Shown: positions 26,610 through 36,579, counted from the stretch's first letter. The stretch is DNA of 64,000 nucleotides from Bacteroidaceae bacterium (GCA_030843315.1 JAUUPT010000005.1:26230-90229); one strand, 5' to 3'. Numbers and translations are program-made. Notes: a model not told the origin generated them from the sequence alone.

Positions 26610-27694
26610 ATCAATTTATCCTCGTTTGAAAGTTGAAAGCATACACCACGCAATTCATTGCTTCCGATTTTGGGTGCCAACAAATTCTGTTTAACTTGAA
26701 AATGTGACGCTTCTTTAGTAACAGCCTTAACTCTTTCATATCCAGAATTATAATCTTCTTCATATGTATCTCCAACATGATTTAACACATCATCTTTTAG
26801 TTTCTCGAACTCGTCATCTGTCGCTGGGGATATTTCCTTACTTATCATTGCCACAGACTCTGCCTTGTAAAAGGATTCTCTTGATCGAGAAAAGTGCCTA
26901 TTATATGCAGAATCAGTAATATTATCAACAGTTATATTGGCGGAAGAGTCTTCTGTGTAAGCATCTAATAAATGTTTAATATATGCAACTTCGTTTATAG
27001 CAACATCGTTAGGCATTAAAACATTATATGATGGTAGGCTATTAATTCCACCTCCAAAATAAAAGAAATAATAGTGTCCTTCTTTTCTAAGATCATCTAT
27101 AAAATAATCAGGAGATATACAGTCTACTATTCCAAAATCAAAATTATCAAAATACTCTAATAGATCTCCAATAAGAGGTATTGATTTTTTTTCTATTATC
27201 TTATTATGAATCTTGGTAGCCCAATCATTCTTTAATTTAGCTTTCAGTAGCTTGCCTTTATCTTTTATTAAATCAAGAAGACTTGGTGATACTCCTAAAG
27301 GAGCTACAAAATAGTATTTCAATGGTACAGATATTGCTTTACTAAAGGAATAATATATAAGTTTACCAAATTCGATATTAATATCAGAATACGTCAATGC
27401 ATTCTTGTAATGTTTACATTGATATAAATCATATTTATCTTCGGATAAATCAATATACGCACAAACATCTCTTCCTTTATCTCCAGCACCACCAATTCTA
27501 TATACATCTTTATATTTAGATTTTAAGCAAGCAAATGCCCATATAGCGACTAATTCCTCATAAGTATCTTCATCCATTAAAGCTAAACGTTCTTTAGGCG
27601 TAATATCATAACGCAACCTTTCCTCATTAGAAAGCATATGGAATCTTTCAGGTTCTACAACAATCTCTTTCTGTATTTGGCTTTTGCTAATCAT
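26591..27694 (-). CDS. restriction-endonuclease-like effector (Mrr-type fold) of the defence operon
   Basis: This is a 367-residue protein. At about residues 67-100 it has GGAGDKGRDVCAYID followed by YDLYQCKHYKN, the D...QxK arrangement of Mrr/REase-fold nucleases. The catalytic residues would be Asp of GRDV, Gln and Lys of QCK. The C-terminal 200 residues form a separate domain with a DEFEKLKDDVLNHVGD helix, likely the module that docks to the ATPase or middle component. It is the promoter-proximal gene of the island. AT-rich composition distinguishes it from the ICE backbone. Predicted role: cleavage of foreign or self DNA on activation. Confidence 0.7.
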   Translation of the reverse strand: MISKSQIQKEIVVEPERFHMLSNEERLRYDITPKERLALMDEDTYEELVAIWAFACLKSKYKDVYRIGGAGDKGRDVCAYIDLSEDKYDLYQCKHYKNALTYSDINIEFGKLIYYSFSKAISVPLKYYFVAPLGVSPSLLDLIKDKGKLLKAKLKNDWATKIHNKIIEKKSIPLIGDLLEYFDNFDFGIVDCISPDYFIDDLRKEGHYYFFYFGGGINSLPSYNVLMPNDVAINEVAYIKHLLDAYTEDSSANITVDNITDSAYNRHFSRSRESFYKAESVAMISKEISPATDDEFEKLKDDVLNHVGDTYEEDYNSGYERVKAVTKEASHFQVKQNLLAPKIGSNELRGVCFQLSNEDKLIWKIKQ

Positions 27695-28212
27695 ATGTCT
27701 CCAAGTTATTGTTTACTAATTCTATCACAATCAAAGGCTGATAATAAGTAATATATAATTTCATTATTTATCTCTGGCGTTATATAAACTACTGGAAATA
27801 TCCTTTTTGTATGTTTTTGTTGTTCCATGACTTTCAGTAATTATAGTATTAAACATTATAGGTTAATTTGGACTTGCAACTTATATTATTGCAGTGCTAA
27901 CCTTATTTTTCCCAAAAATACAAAGGAAAGATGATATAATCGTACTTTGAACTAATAAATTAGCACATAACATACAATCCCAGTAACCAACCTGTTGTAA
28001 AACATATAATACTATTAGCCTATAAAGAGATTTTGCAAATCTTTTTGATATGCAATTACTTCTTCTTTCGCCAATTCTCGCCAATTGCCGCCATTTATTT
28101 CTGCTGGTATCTAAAACATAATATTTTGTAATTTAATGTTCTACATTCGCACCGACGGGCTAAAGTTTACCCGGTATTGATTAATTATTGTATCACTTAA
28201 ATTATTGATTTT
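27695..28212. other. AT-rich non-coding junction between the cargo and the ICE backbone
   Basis: This 518-base stretch has no credible gene. It must hold the promoter of the cargo operon (- strand); a TATTTTTG element on the - strand around 27910-27920 is the best -7-like match, with no convincing -33. Near its right edge (28069-28093) are tandem CGCCAATT-type repeats, after which base composition changes back to that of the backbone. The composition change at about 28.1 kb marks the likely right boundary of the inserted cargo. Confidence 0.5.
28079..28093 (-). repeat. TGGCGGnnnTTGGCG motif, copy 3 (inverted)
   Basis: On the - strand the sequence reads TGGCGG-CAA-TTGGCG, the same split motif as at 17029 and 19221 but in opposite orientation. 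An additional CGCCAATT lies just to its left. It is at the right edge of the cargo island. Confidence 0.45.
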
Positions 28213-29502
28213 ATGGCTAAGAAAAAGCAAGAACAACAAGAACAGAGTCAGGACGAGCATGTAATGGCCATCCTTGACAAGCGAACGAACAAGACCGCAG
28301 TCGTATCCAAAATGAACGAGCAGGACGGCAGTCTTGAAATCGTGCCACCCGACAAGAAGAACAGCAGCAGTTTCCTAAAACTGGATCGTACCTCACCGCT
28401 GGAACTGTTCTTCACGAATTTCAAGAACCAGTACAACAACCCCACGAGTTTCAGTTTTTTCCTTGTACCTCTCGTCCTTTTGGAAAAGACACTGAATGCC
28501 GTAGTCCAGATCCGAAAAGGGGAAGACCCCGGAGCGGAAGGTAAAAAACTGGTGGAGAACAGCGAACTGAACGATGAAGGGCGCATCGCCAAACTTGCCC
28601 GGAGGTACAAGTTCGATGAACACCAGCTTCCGTGGAAAGAACTCGCCGCACTGGGAGTTGACAAACAACTGCTGTTTGACAACCATTGCATGGGTGAGAT
28701 GCTGAAAGGAAGGATTACCTCGATGGCCTTCCCCATCAGCAAGGAAGTGAACGGTGAAAAGAAGGATATGGGGGAAGCCTGTTTCCTCTGTGTCAAAGGG
28801 GAGGGCGGCAAGGTGCAACTGAAAACTCTAAGCAGGCTCGACAAGCCGCAGTATGACCTGCCTGCCTATAAAGGAGTATTCACCGACGAGGAAAAGCAGT
28901 CGCTTAAAGACACCGGAACTTTAGGAGCAATCAAGGAAATGAAGGATACCCATACGGGAACGGTCTGCAACTGTTATGTATCCTTTCATGAACCGAGCAA
29001 CCGTATCATTACCATGCCGGTGGATGCCATCAAGATACCCGATTATATCTACGGGAAAAGACTGGATGACAAACAGAAGCAAATCCTCGCCTCAGGAGGC
29101 CAGCTCCCCATTAACGACATACAGCGCAAAAACGACACGCTGCTTTCCGGTGTAGCTTTCGTCGATCCGAGAATTATGGACATCGCATTCAAGCAATCCG
29201 GCGAACAATTGAAAGTCAACGACACTATCATGGGTGCCAAAATCACACCTGAACAGAAGAAGATGCTCCAGAACCATGAAATGGTGTTCGTTGAGAATAT
29301 GCGCTACAAAGGCAGGGTGTTTTCCGATGACGTACGTTTCAGCAACAAGAGCAACCAACTGCTGATAGGACGCAATGCCCGTGAATACAAGCCCACTGTT
29401 GAGGGCAAGAAGAACGACAGGAAAAAGGAGGTGAAACAGCAGGCGCCCCGTCATGTGGCATCCGTAAAGGCCCCGTCAAAAAAGAGCCTTTCAGTCATGT
29501 AA
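28213..29502 (+). CDS. DUF4099/DUF3945 ICE protein
   Basis: The 429-residue protein has a DUF4099-like segment around residues 130-160 (LPWKELAALGVDKQLLFDN), a middle beta domain, and a C-terminal DUF3945-like repeat. In that repeat DDKQKQILASGGQLPIND and ITPEQKKMLQNHEMVFVENM are two versions of the same DExK-x-LxxG element. Such proteins accompany topoisomerase, DUF1896 and methylase-helicase genes in Bacteroidetes ICEs and are thought to act in element DNA processing. The C-terminus is Lys-rich. It ends with TAA and is followed by a hairpin. Confidence 0.8.
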   Translation: MAKKKQEQQEQSQDEHVMAILDKRTNKTAVVSKMNEQDGSLEIVPPDKKNSSSFLKLDRTSPLELFFTNFKNQYNNPTSFSFFLVPLVLLEKTLNAVVQIRKGEDPGAEGKKLVENSELNDEGRIAKLARRYKFDEHQLPWKELAALGVDKQLLFDNHCMGEMLKGRITSMAFPISKEVNGEKKDMGEACFLCVKGEGGKVQLKTLSRLDKPQYDLPAYKGVFTDEEKQSLKDTGTLGAIKEMKDTHTGTVCNCYVSFHEPSNRIITMPVDAIKIPDYIYGKRLDDKQKQILASGGQLPINDIQRKNDTLLSGVAFVDPRIMDIAFKQSGEQLKVNDTIMGAKITPEQKKMLQNHEMVFVENMRYKGRVFSDDVRFSNKSNQLLIGRNAREYKPTVEGKKNDRKKEVKQQAPRHVASVKAPSKKSLSVM

Positions 29503-29531
29503 CAGACAGATTATTCATGTTTTTGGCAGAT

Positions 29532-29567
29532 ATATACCCGGTTTTCTTTTATGGCAGCCGGGTATAT
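29532..29567 (+). terminator. hairpin after the DUF3945 gene
   Basis: ATATACCCGG (29532-29541) and CCGGGTATAT (29558-29567) form a perfect 10-bp stem with a 16-base loop, 30 bases after the stop. Only a short T-rich tail follows, so termination may be partial. Confidence 0.6.
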
Positions 29568-29603
29568 GTTTAATATCCAATTAATATTTTAAAGTGATAA
29601 AAA

Positions 29604-30050
29604 ATGACTATACAAGATAAAAATACCGCAACCGGAGAATTGTCCTATTTTGAGACGACTCTCCTTCTTTATTTAAAGGAAATCCATCCGCATATTGCCG
29701 ATGACAAAGAACTTGTCCGAACGCGGGCCGACGAGGCGGCTGGCAGCTATGAACGTGCCATACGTGACGGTTTATCCGTTACGCAGGCTTTGCAACTGGC
29801 CGAAGCCGTTCTCTATCAGGACTTGCGTTTTTCCAGGTTCGATACGGTTTTCGAGGTCGTGTCGGAGTGGTTTCCCGAAGTACGGCCCGAAAGACGGACG
29901 GGTTTCTGCCTGAAAGTATTGTCACCCGCAGAAGCGGTGTTCAACAAATACCCCATAGATGACCGGTTTGAATCATCTCCGTCCTATCATACACTTACCA
30001 TTGAACTTACAGGTTTCATACAATCTTATATCGAAAAATATGGCATATAA
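29604..30050 (+). CDS. DUF1896 protein
   Basis: The 148-residue helical protein contains ELSYFETTLLLYLKEIHPHI and the DKELVRTRADEAAGSYERAI region typical of DUF1896, which nearly always precedes the large methylase-helicase of Bacteroidetes mobile elements. Its last 11 bases overlap the start of that gene (30040), so translation is coupled. Function unknown. It ends with TAA. Confidence 0.85.
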   Translation: MTIQDKNTATGELSYFETTLLLYLKEIHPHIADDKELVRTRADEAAGSYERAIRDGLSVTQALQLAEAVLYQDLRFSRFDTVFEVVSEWFPEVRPERRTGFCLKVLSPAEAVFNKYPIDDRFESSPSYHTLTIELTGFIQSYIEKYGI

Positions 30051-33000
30051 CAAACGACAACATCTGGCGGACAACATAGCCGCACTTGAATGGATATTCA
30101 TGCGTCCGGAGTTTTGTCTCACGGAAGAGGCACGCAAAGTATTGAACGGTTATTCGGGTTTTGGAGGATTGAAGTGCATCCTGAATCCGGCGGAGAAAGA
30201 CACGGACATTGAAAGATGAACGACAGACAGGGAATTGTTTCCCCAAGTCCGACTGCTGCATGAACTATTGCGTGAGTATTCCAAAGACGGGAAAGAATAC
30301 AAGGCATATGTCCAAAGCCTTAAAAGCTCCGCTCTCACAGCCTTTTACACACCGGAACCGTTGGTAGCGGCCATGCAGGAATCCTTGCAGGTATCGGAAA
30401 TCCGTCCGGGACGTTTTCTTGACCCTTCCGCCGGAACGGGCATGTTTATCAGCCAATTGAAAGATGTTCCCGAAATTCATTGTTTCGAGAAAGACAAGCT
30501 CACGGGAAAGATACTCTCATCCCTCTATCCGGAAAGCAAAGTGACCATAGACGGTTTCCAGTCCATACAGCCCTATTATAACAACTACTTCGATATGGTT
30601 TCTTCCAATATCCCGTTTGGAAATACCAGAGTTTACGACAGGGACTTCGACCGGAGCGAAGACGCCGTGCGTAAATCCTCACTCGCTGCCATACACAACT
30701 ATTTTTTTCTTAAAGGCATGGATACGTTACGCGAAGGCGGGATACTGGCCTATATCACGACTTCGGGTGTCATGGACTCGCCACAGAACCGTCCCGTCAG
30801 GGAGTGGCTGATGAACCATGCCAATCTTGTTTCCGCCATCCGGCTACCGGACAACCTTTTTGTGGATGCGGGTACGGAAGTGAGCAGCGACCTGATTGTA
30901 TTACAGAAGAATACCAAAAAAACGGAACTGACCGAAAAGGAACGGAACTTTATTGAAACCCGTCTTATATCCGGCGGCATCCATATCAACAACAGCTACT
31001 CCGGTCTGGACCATATCGTCCATACTTCCGTATCTATGGGCAAAAACATGTACGGACAACCGGCCATGAATTTCATTCATGAAGGAGGCATTGACGCCAT
31101 TTCCGAACATTTCAGACAATTATTGGCGCAAGATGTGGAGAACCATCTTGACCGGGAACTCTATGACAACAATCTATCCCGACCAACCGTTTCTACCGGC
31201 CTTGAACCGGAATTTGAGACACCATTGGAAATAGTGATTGAGAACCATCGGCAAGAGGTGCAGGAAGAAAGTCCCGCACAACCCTATGAACCCATGCTCA
31301 ACCTGTTTGCCGCCTATGCGGATGAAGAGAAAGCGGAGGCGCAAGCAGTGGAAAGCAGACCTTCCCCAAGCCGGGCACCGTCGGCATCCCGCAAAAAGAA
31401 AGGGGATGAACCGGAAATGTTCAATCTGTTCTCGCAAGAGAATATGTATGATGAAGCCGCCACGCAGGAAGACATGACCGGGGAACGGGCGGCAGCGGAA
31501 GCAAAATGGCAGGAGCGCAGACAAAAATTTGAAGAAGAGCGGAAGAAAGAAATGGAACCACGGCAGTTTACCGGAGAGATACGTCCCGAATATAAGAACG
31601 GTTCCATCGTGAAATCGGGTGAGCAATACGGGTATTTACGGGGTTTGGGTACTCCCGATGTGCAATTCCATCCACTCAAGCTGACAGTCACCCAGCAATA
31701 CAGGGCCGCCTACTATATCCCGCTTCGTGAAGCCTATCATAATCTCTACAATGCGGAAGCTGAAACGGAAACGGAACAGCCGGAACTCAGGGAGGAACTG
31801 GTCAAGCGATATGACAGTTTTTACCGCATGTTCAGGGAATTGAACGGAAAGGACAATGCCAAGTTTCTGCTGATGGATGCCGGAGGACGGGAAATACTCT
31901 CATTGGAGCGTTCCGTTAACGGCAAGATACAGAAGGCGGATATATTCTCTGTTCCCGTATCGTTCAACGCCAATGAAGTGACACATGTGGATACACCGCA
32001 GGAAGCCCTTGCGGCATCCCTGAACAAGTTCGGGGAGGTCAATCTGGAATATATGGAAAACCTCAGTGAAATTGACAGGCAGGAGTTGCTCAAACAATTG
32101 GATACCCGTATCTTCTACAATCCCATGATGAAGAATTATGAAATCAAAGACCGTTTCATAGCGGGAAATGTGGTGGCCAAAGCTGAATGGATAGAGAACT
32201 ACCTGAAAGACTATCCCGATGATGACGCAAGCAAAAAATCATTGGAAGCCTTGCGGAAAGCCATTCCGGAGCCGATCAGTTTCGAGTTGCTTGACTTCAA
32301 CCTGGGAGAACGCTGGATACCCATGTCCGTATATGAAGAGTTTGCCGGATACCTTTTTGAGACAAAGGCCCATATCCACTATACGGAATCCATCGACGAG
32401 TTCAGCGTGAACTTCGAGAGTACCAACGCGAACATTACCGACAGATATTATGTGAAAGGGGAAAAAAGAGGTTATTACGGAAACGACCTGCTGAAACATG
32501 CGCTGCACAACACGGTGCCCGATATAACCAAGACCGTGCAGGATGAGGAAGGCAATGATATAAAGGTACGGGATGCCGAGGCCATCCAGCTTGCCGACGC
32601 CAAAATCAATGAAATACGGTCGGCTTTCACAGGCTGGCTGAACGAACAGCTCCCCGAGTTCAAGCAGAACCTTGCGGACATGTACAACCGCAAGTTCAAC
32701 TGTTATGTGCGTCCCGATTATGACGGTTCCCTGCAAAGTTTCCCGTTCCTTGACCTGAAAGGACTGGACATACCGAGCTTGTACGACAGCCAGAGAAATG
32801 CCGTATGGATGCTGAAAATGAACGGAGGCGGCATAATCGACCATCAGGTGGGTACGGGCAAGACCCTCATCATGTGCATAGCCGCCTTTGAGATGAAACG
32901 TCTCGGACTGGCGAACAAGCCGATGATTATCGGACTCAAAAGCAATGTACATGACATAGCCGACACGTTCAAGAGAGCCTATCCGAACGCCAGAGTGCTG

Positions 33001-35439
33001 TATCCGGGCAAAGAGGACTTTACGCCGGAGAAACGTGTCGGAATATTCCATGACATCAAGAACAATAACTGGGACTGTATCATCCTGACACACGACCAGT
33101 TCGGAAAAATCCCCCAGTCTCCCGAAATACAGCAGGAAATATATACACAGGAGATAAACAGCATCGAAGAGAATCTCGCCGTATTCGAGCAGCAGGGCAA
33201 CGAAGTGACCGGCTGGATAAAGAAAGGTCTGGAAAGAAGGAAAGAGAACCTTGAGGCCAAACTTGAAAAGCTGGAGCAGGATATAAAAGACCGGACGGAT
33301 GACGTGACCGACTTCAGGCAAATGGGCATCGACCACCTCTTCGTTGATGAATCGCATGCCTTCAAGAACTTGATGTTCAACACCCGCCATGCGAGAGTTT
33401 CCGGTCTGGGCAATCCCGAAGGAAGCATGAAGGCCATGAACATGCTCTTCGCCATCCGTACCATACAGGAGCGCACGGGCAGGGACTTGGGGGCCACTTT
33501 CTTGTCCGGTACGACCATTTCCAACAGCCTGACGGAACTCTATCTCCTTTTCAAATATCTCCGCCCGAAAGAAATGGAGCGGCAGGGCATTACCTGCTTT
33601 GACGGCTGGGCGGCCGTCTATGCGAAGAAAAGCACGGACTTTGAATTTTCAGTAACCAACCAGGTCGTGCAGAAAGAGCGTTTCCGCTATTTTATCAAAG
33701 TGCCTGAACTCGCCAATTTCTATGCGGAGATAACCGATTACAAAACTGCTGAGGATGTAGGGGTTGACAGGCCGGAACTGAACGAGCGACTCTATCATAT
33801 ACCACCCACTCCCCAGCAGGAGATTTTCATTCAGAAACTGATAAAGTTCGCTGAAACCGGGGATGCGACCTACATAGACAGGGAGTCTTTGTCAGAAGCG
33901 GAAGAAAAGGCCCGGATGCTGATCGCCACCAACTACTCGAACAAGATGTCGCTTGACATGCGGCTGATAGACCAACAGTACGGTGACAATCCGGGAAACA
34001 AAGCGTCCCATTGTGCGGCCAAAATAGCGGAGTATTACTATAAATATCTCGACCAGAAAGGGACGCAATTTGTCTTTTCAGACCTTAGTACTTATAAACC
34101 AGACCAGTGGAACATTTACAGCGAGATAAGGCGCAAACTCGTGGAAGACCATAACATCCCGGAAAAGCAGATAAAGTTCATTCAGGAAGCAAACAGTGAC
34201 AACGCACGCAAGGAACTGTTCAGCGATATGAACTCCGGCCGCATCCGTTTCCTGTTCGGCTCCACCCAGAAATTGGGAACGGGAGTCAATGCGCAGCAAC
34301 GCGCCGTGGCCATCCATCATCTGGACATACCATGAAGGCCGTCCGATCTGGAACAGCGTAACGGACGGGCGGTAAGAAAGGGAAACATCGTCGCCAAGCA
34401 ATACGCCGGCAATAAGGTGGACTGTTACATCTATGCGGTGGAAAAGTCTCTGGACAGCTACAAGTTCAACCTGCTGCAAAACAAGCAGGTGTTCATCAAC
34501 CAGCTTAAAAGCCGCAATCTGGCCGCCCGTACCATTGACGAGGGGGCGATTGATGAAAACGGCGGAGGTAATTTCAGTGAATACGTGGCTATCCTTTCAG
34601 GCAACGACGATTTGTTGGAAAAGGCGAAGCTGGACAAGAAACTGGCAGTCCTTGAAAGCGAAAGGCAGGCGTATCACCGTAATAAAGGGAATGCGAAAGG
34701 AAAGCTGAAGGAAAAGACTTCCGAAATAGAGAAGAACAATATTTTTATCGGACGCTTTACCAAGGATTGGGAATACCTGAATAAGGTTGCTCCCGTAGAT
34801 GCGGCAACGGGGCTTCGTCCCAATCCCCTGAAACTGGACGGTGTGGACTCGGACAATATCGAGATACTCGGCAACCGGCTTGCCGCAATCAATCAGAAAG
34901 CCCGGACAGAGGATGATTACATGAAAATCGGAACCCTGTTCGATTTCCGCATCCTTGTCCGTACCGAAAAATCTTACGATGGGGATACGCAGGTCTTGCA
35001 TAACAAGTTCATGGTCGAGGGGCTGGACGGCATTAAATATACTTACAACAACGGTTATATAGCCAAAGACCCGAAATTGGCCGTAATGAATTTCATCAAT
35101 GCGCTGGAACGTATTCCCGGCATGATAGAGAAACGGGAGAAAGAAAACGCGGAGTTGTCGAAAGATATTCCGGTCTTGCAGGAAATCGTGGCGGCCACAT
35201 GGCCCAAAGAGGAAGAAATCAAACGGTTGGGTGAAGAGCTTGCCACACTGAACCGGAAGATACAGCTTACCCTTAAACCGGTAGGACGGCACGAAAGTGT
35301 AGAAGGCAAAGAAACGGGATCGGAGGAACAAAGGCTTGTCAGTGGCAGTGACGTGATTCCGGATTTACCGCAAAAGGCAAAACACGTACCGTCTATGGAA
35401 ATGGTAAAGCCGGCAAGGGAACTGAAAAAAATATCCTAA
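30040..35439 (+). CDS. giant methylase-helicase of the ICE (N6 DNA methylase fused to SNF2-type helicase), with two in-frame TGA codons
   Basis: The 1799-codon frame contains an N-terminal SAM-dependent methylase domain (DPSAGTGMFISQL near residue 130; SNIPFG, an NPPF-like motif, near residue 190). A disordered linker follows (about 350-490). The superfamily 2 helicase has Walker A DHQVGTGKTLIMCIAAFE (about 935), motif II DESHAF (about 1105) and motif VI QRNGRAVRKG (about 1440). The C-terminus is coiled coil. Codon 60 (30217-30219) is TGA in DIER-TGA-TTDRELFPQ. Codon 1432 (34333-34335) is TGA in HHLDIP-TGA-RPSDLEQRNGR, where Trp is a near-invariant residue before motif VI. About twelve other Trp codons are TGG. 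The stop is TAA. Role: inferred protection or remodelling of element DNA during transfer. Confidence 0.88.
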
Positions 35440-35455
35440 TGTTTCCTGCGGCACA

Positions 35456-35507
35456 TTGCTGTAACCCCCGGAAGCTACGCAGGCTCCACTTCCGCAGGTT
35501 ACAGCAA
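35456..35507 (+). terminator. two-tier hairpin after the helicase gene
   Basis: TTGCTGTAACC (35456-35466) pairs with GGTTACAGCAA (35497-35507). Inside it, CGGAAG pairs with CTTCCG. It starts 17 bases after the helicase stop. Confidence 0.65.
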
Positions 35508-35527
35508 AGAGCCGCTTTTCAGGAAAG

Positions 35528-35583
35528 GACAAAGGCACGGCCGGCACCCGGATAAATCCGACCTTGCCGGCCGTGCCCTTGTC
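35528..35583. terminator. GC-rich bidirectional hairpin between convergent genes
   Basis: GGCACGGCCGGCA and TGCCGGCCGTGCC form a perfect 13-bp core. GACAA/TTGTC extends it on the outside with one mismatch. It separates the + strand helicase from the - strand gene ending at 35602 and could stop transcription from both sides. Confidence 0.7.
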
Positions 35584-35601
35584 TGTCAGCCGCAAATCAC
35601 A

Positions 35602-35931
35602 TCATTCCTCTTCCTCGAAGGAAAGGCTTTCCACCTGCTTGTTGATTACCTTCCAGTCAATCGAGTCTTTCAGATTGATAATATCCACAATCGAATAATG
35701 CTTTGTTCCGTTCTCTTCTTCTGCAAAACGTAACCGTCCGCTCAAACGCTGTTTCTCAATCTCTGCCGGATCAAGGTTTATCAGTTCGCAGACTTCATCG
35801 GGCAGCATGGAAAGCGCCACGTCATTTTCCTGGCAGATATGTTGCAGGACGGCCAGCATGTTCAACGACTTCTTATAACTTCTCACGAGTGCAGCGAAAG
35901 AACCGCTTTCAATTTTAATCATCTTTTTCAT
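35602..35931 (-). CDS. small ICE regulator-like protein
   Basis: This 109-residue, mostly helical protein (SGSFAALVRSYKKSLNMLAVL) has an acidic tail EEEE and a SIVDIINLKDSIDWKVINK segment that may be a helix-turn-helix. It follows the HTH gene by 5 bases and is in the same operon. It is the one gene of the right module that ends with TGA. Reading through would run into the terminator stem, so this TGA is a true stop. Family not recognised. Confidence 0.6.
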   Translation of the reverse strand: MKKMIKIESGSFAALVRSYKKSLNMLAVLQHICQENDVALSMLPDEVCELINLDPAEIEKQRLSGRLRFAEEENGTKHYSIVDIINLKDSIDWKVINKQVESLSFEEEE

Positions 35932-35936
35932 AACGC

Positions 35937-36233
35937 TTATTTTTTAGAGTGTTCTTCTTTTTCCATCAACATGGCACGGAGTACGTCCGAACGGCGGTAA
36001 TAGATCTTCCCCTTGTCTCTGTGAAAGGGGAGTGTCCCGTCATTGCGTCGTCTTAAAAGTGTCCTGTCCGACATCTTGGTGAGCAGGCGCACGCCTTTTG
36101 AATCCAGTATCTCACTGTCAGGCAAATTATGTACGGCAGGAGCCAATAACTTTTCAATGTTGGTTACTTTGGCGAGTATGGCACTAAGCATGTGGGTTGT
36201 CTGTCCACCCGGTGCAGTTCTTCTGTTATTCAT
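35937..36233 (-). CDS. helix-turn-helix (HTH_17/excisionase-like) protein
   Basis: The 98-residue protein has a coiled N-terminus (AILAKVTNIEKLLAP). Its MerR/Xis-type winged HTH contains ILDSKGVRLLTKMSDRTLLR and LPFHRDKGKIYYRRSDVLRA. Such small HTH proteins at the end of Bacteroidetes ICEs regulate excision or act as directionality factors. A palindrome lies 58 bases upstream of its start and could be its operator. Confidence 0.75.
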   Translation of the reverse strand: MNNRRTAPGGQTTHMLSAILAKVTNIEKLLAPAVHNLPDSEILDSKGVRLLTKMSDRTLLRRRNDGTLPFHRDKGKIYYRRSDVLRAMLMEKEEHSKK

Positions 36234-36290
36234 AATGACCTTATTTTGATTGTTTATGGTGCAATATTACGGAGATATTATAAGGCCATT

Positions 36291-36313
36291 GGTTACTCAA
36301 CCGTTGAGCAACC
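36291..36313. promoter_or_regulatory. palindrome upstream of the HTH gene, possible operator
   Basis: GGTTACTCAAC and GTTGAGCAACC are reverse complements except for one base, around a single central C. It is within the promoter region of the - strand HTH gene. Auto-regulation is inference. Confidence 0.45.
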
Positions 36314-36345
36314 GCCAAAAAAAGACAGAAAACGCCAATTTGGGA

Positions 36346-36380
36346 CAAAAAAATAGCCGGGAGATACTATTCCCGGCTAT
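36346..36380 (-). terminator. strong terminator on the - strand near the ICE right end
   Basis: ATAGCCGGGA (36353-36362) and TCCCGGCTAT (36371-36380) form a perfect 10-bp stem with an 8-base loop. Read on the - strand it is followed by seven T. It would stop transcripts entering the ICE from the chromosomal TonB receptor-lipoprotein operon. Confidence 0.8.
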
Positions 36381-36467
36381 CCAATAATAAATAGGCATCA
36401 ATAAATTACACCTTAAATTCTTAATATGTTAATAATCAGATTTATACAAAAATAGATGGCAGTATAT

Positions 36468-36498
36468 TTTGCTATATTCCAAATATTGCCTACATTTG
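36468..36498 (+). promoter_or_regulatory. consensus Bacteroides promoter pointing out of the ICE
   Basis: TTTG at 36468-36471 and TACATTTG at 36491-36498 with a 19-base spacer match the primary Bacteroides promoter (TTTG at -33, TAnnTTTG at -7). No gene follows on the + strand. Transcription would run antisense into the truncated lipoprotein gene or end at the AACTCTCT/AGAGAGTT hairpin (36580-36612). Confidence 0.6.
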
Positions 36499-36579
36499 TA
36501 CATGAGTTATTTGAAACTATGCAAAGCAGTGTAACCCGAAGCAGGACTTCCATCACCAAATCGTTACCTGCATCTTTTA

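Noticed and set aside
32239..33390. 383-codon frame on the - strand inside the methylase-helicase
   Set aside because: It is a shadow of the helicase domain, which has intact Walker A and motif II on the + strand.
10650..34335. Selenocysteine as the reading of the in-frame TGA codons
   Set aside because: The sites fit Trp, not Cys or Sec. They lie in structural membrane proteins and ATPases with no redox role, and no SECIS-like hairpin is seen consistently after the TGAs.
10650..34335. Cytosine deaminase hypermutation as the cause of the TGAs
   Set aside because: A deaminase acting on both strands should also turn Gln codons into TAA or TAG and Trp into TAG. None of these is seen. Nine of 13 sites have an A after the codon (a TC context on the template), so a biased mutator is not fully excluded, but it does not explain the absence of other stops.
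10650..34335. Sequencing error linked to DNA methylation
   Set aside because: The bases around the 13 sites share no common motif beyond TGA, and errors would not restrict themselves to the third position of Trp codons. Raw reads would still be needed to be sure.
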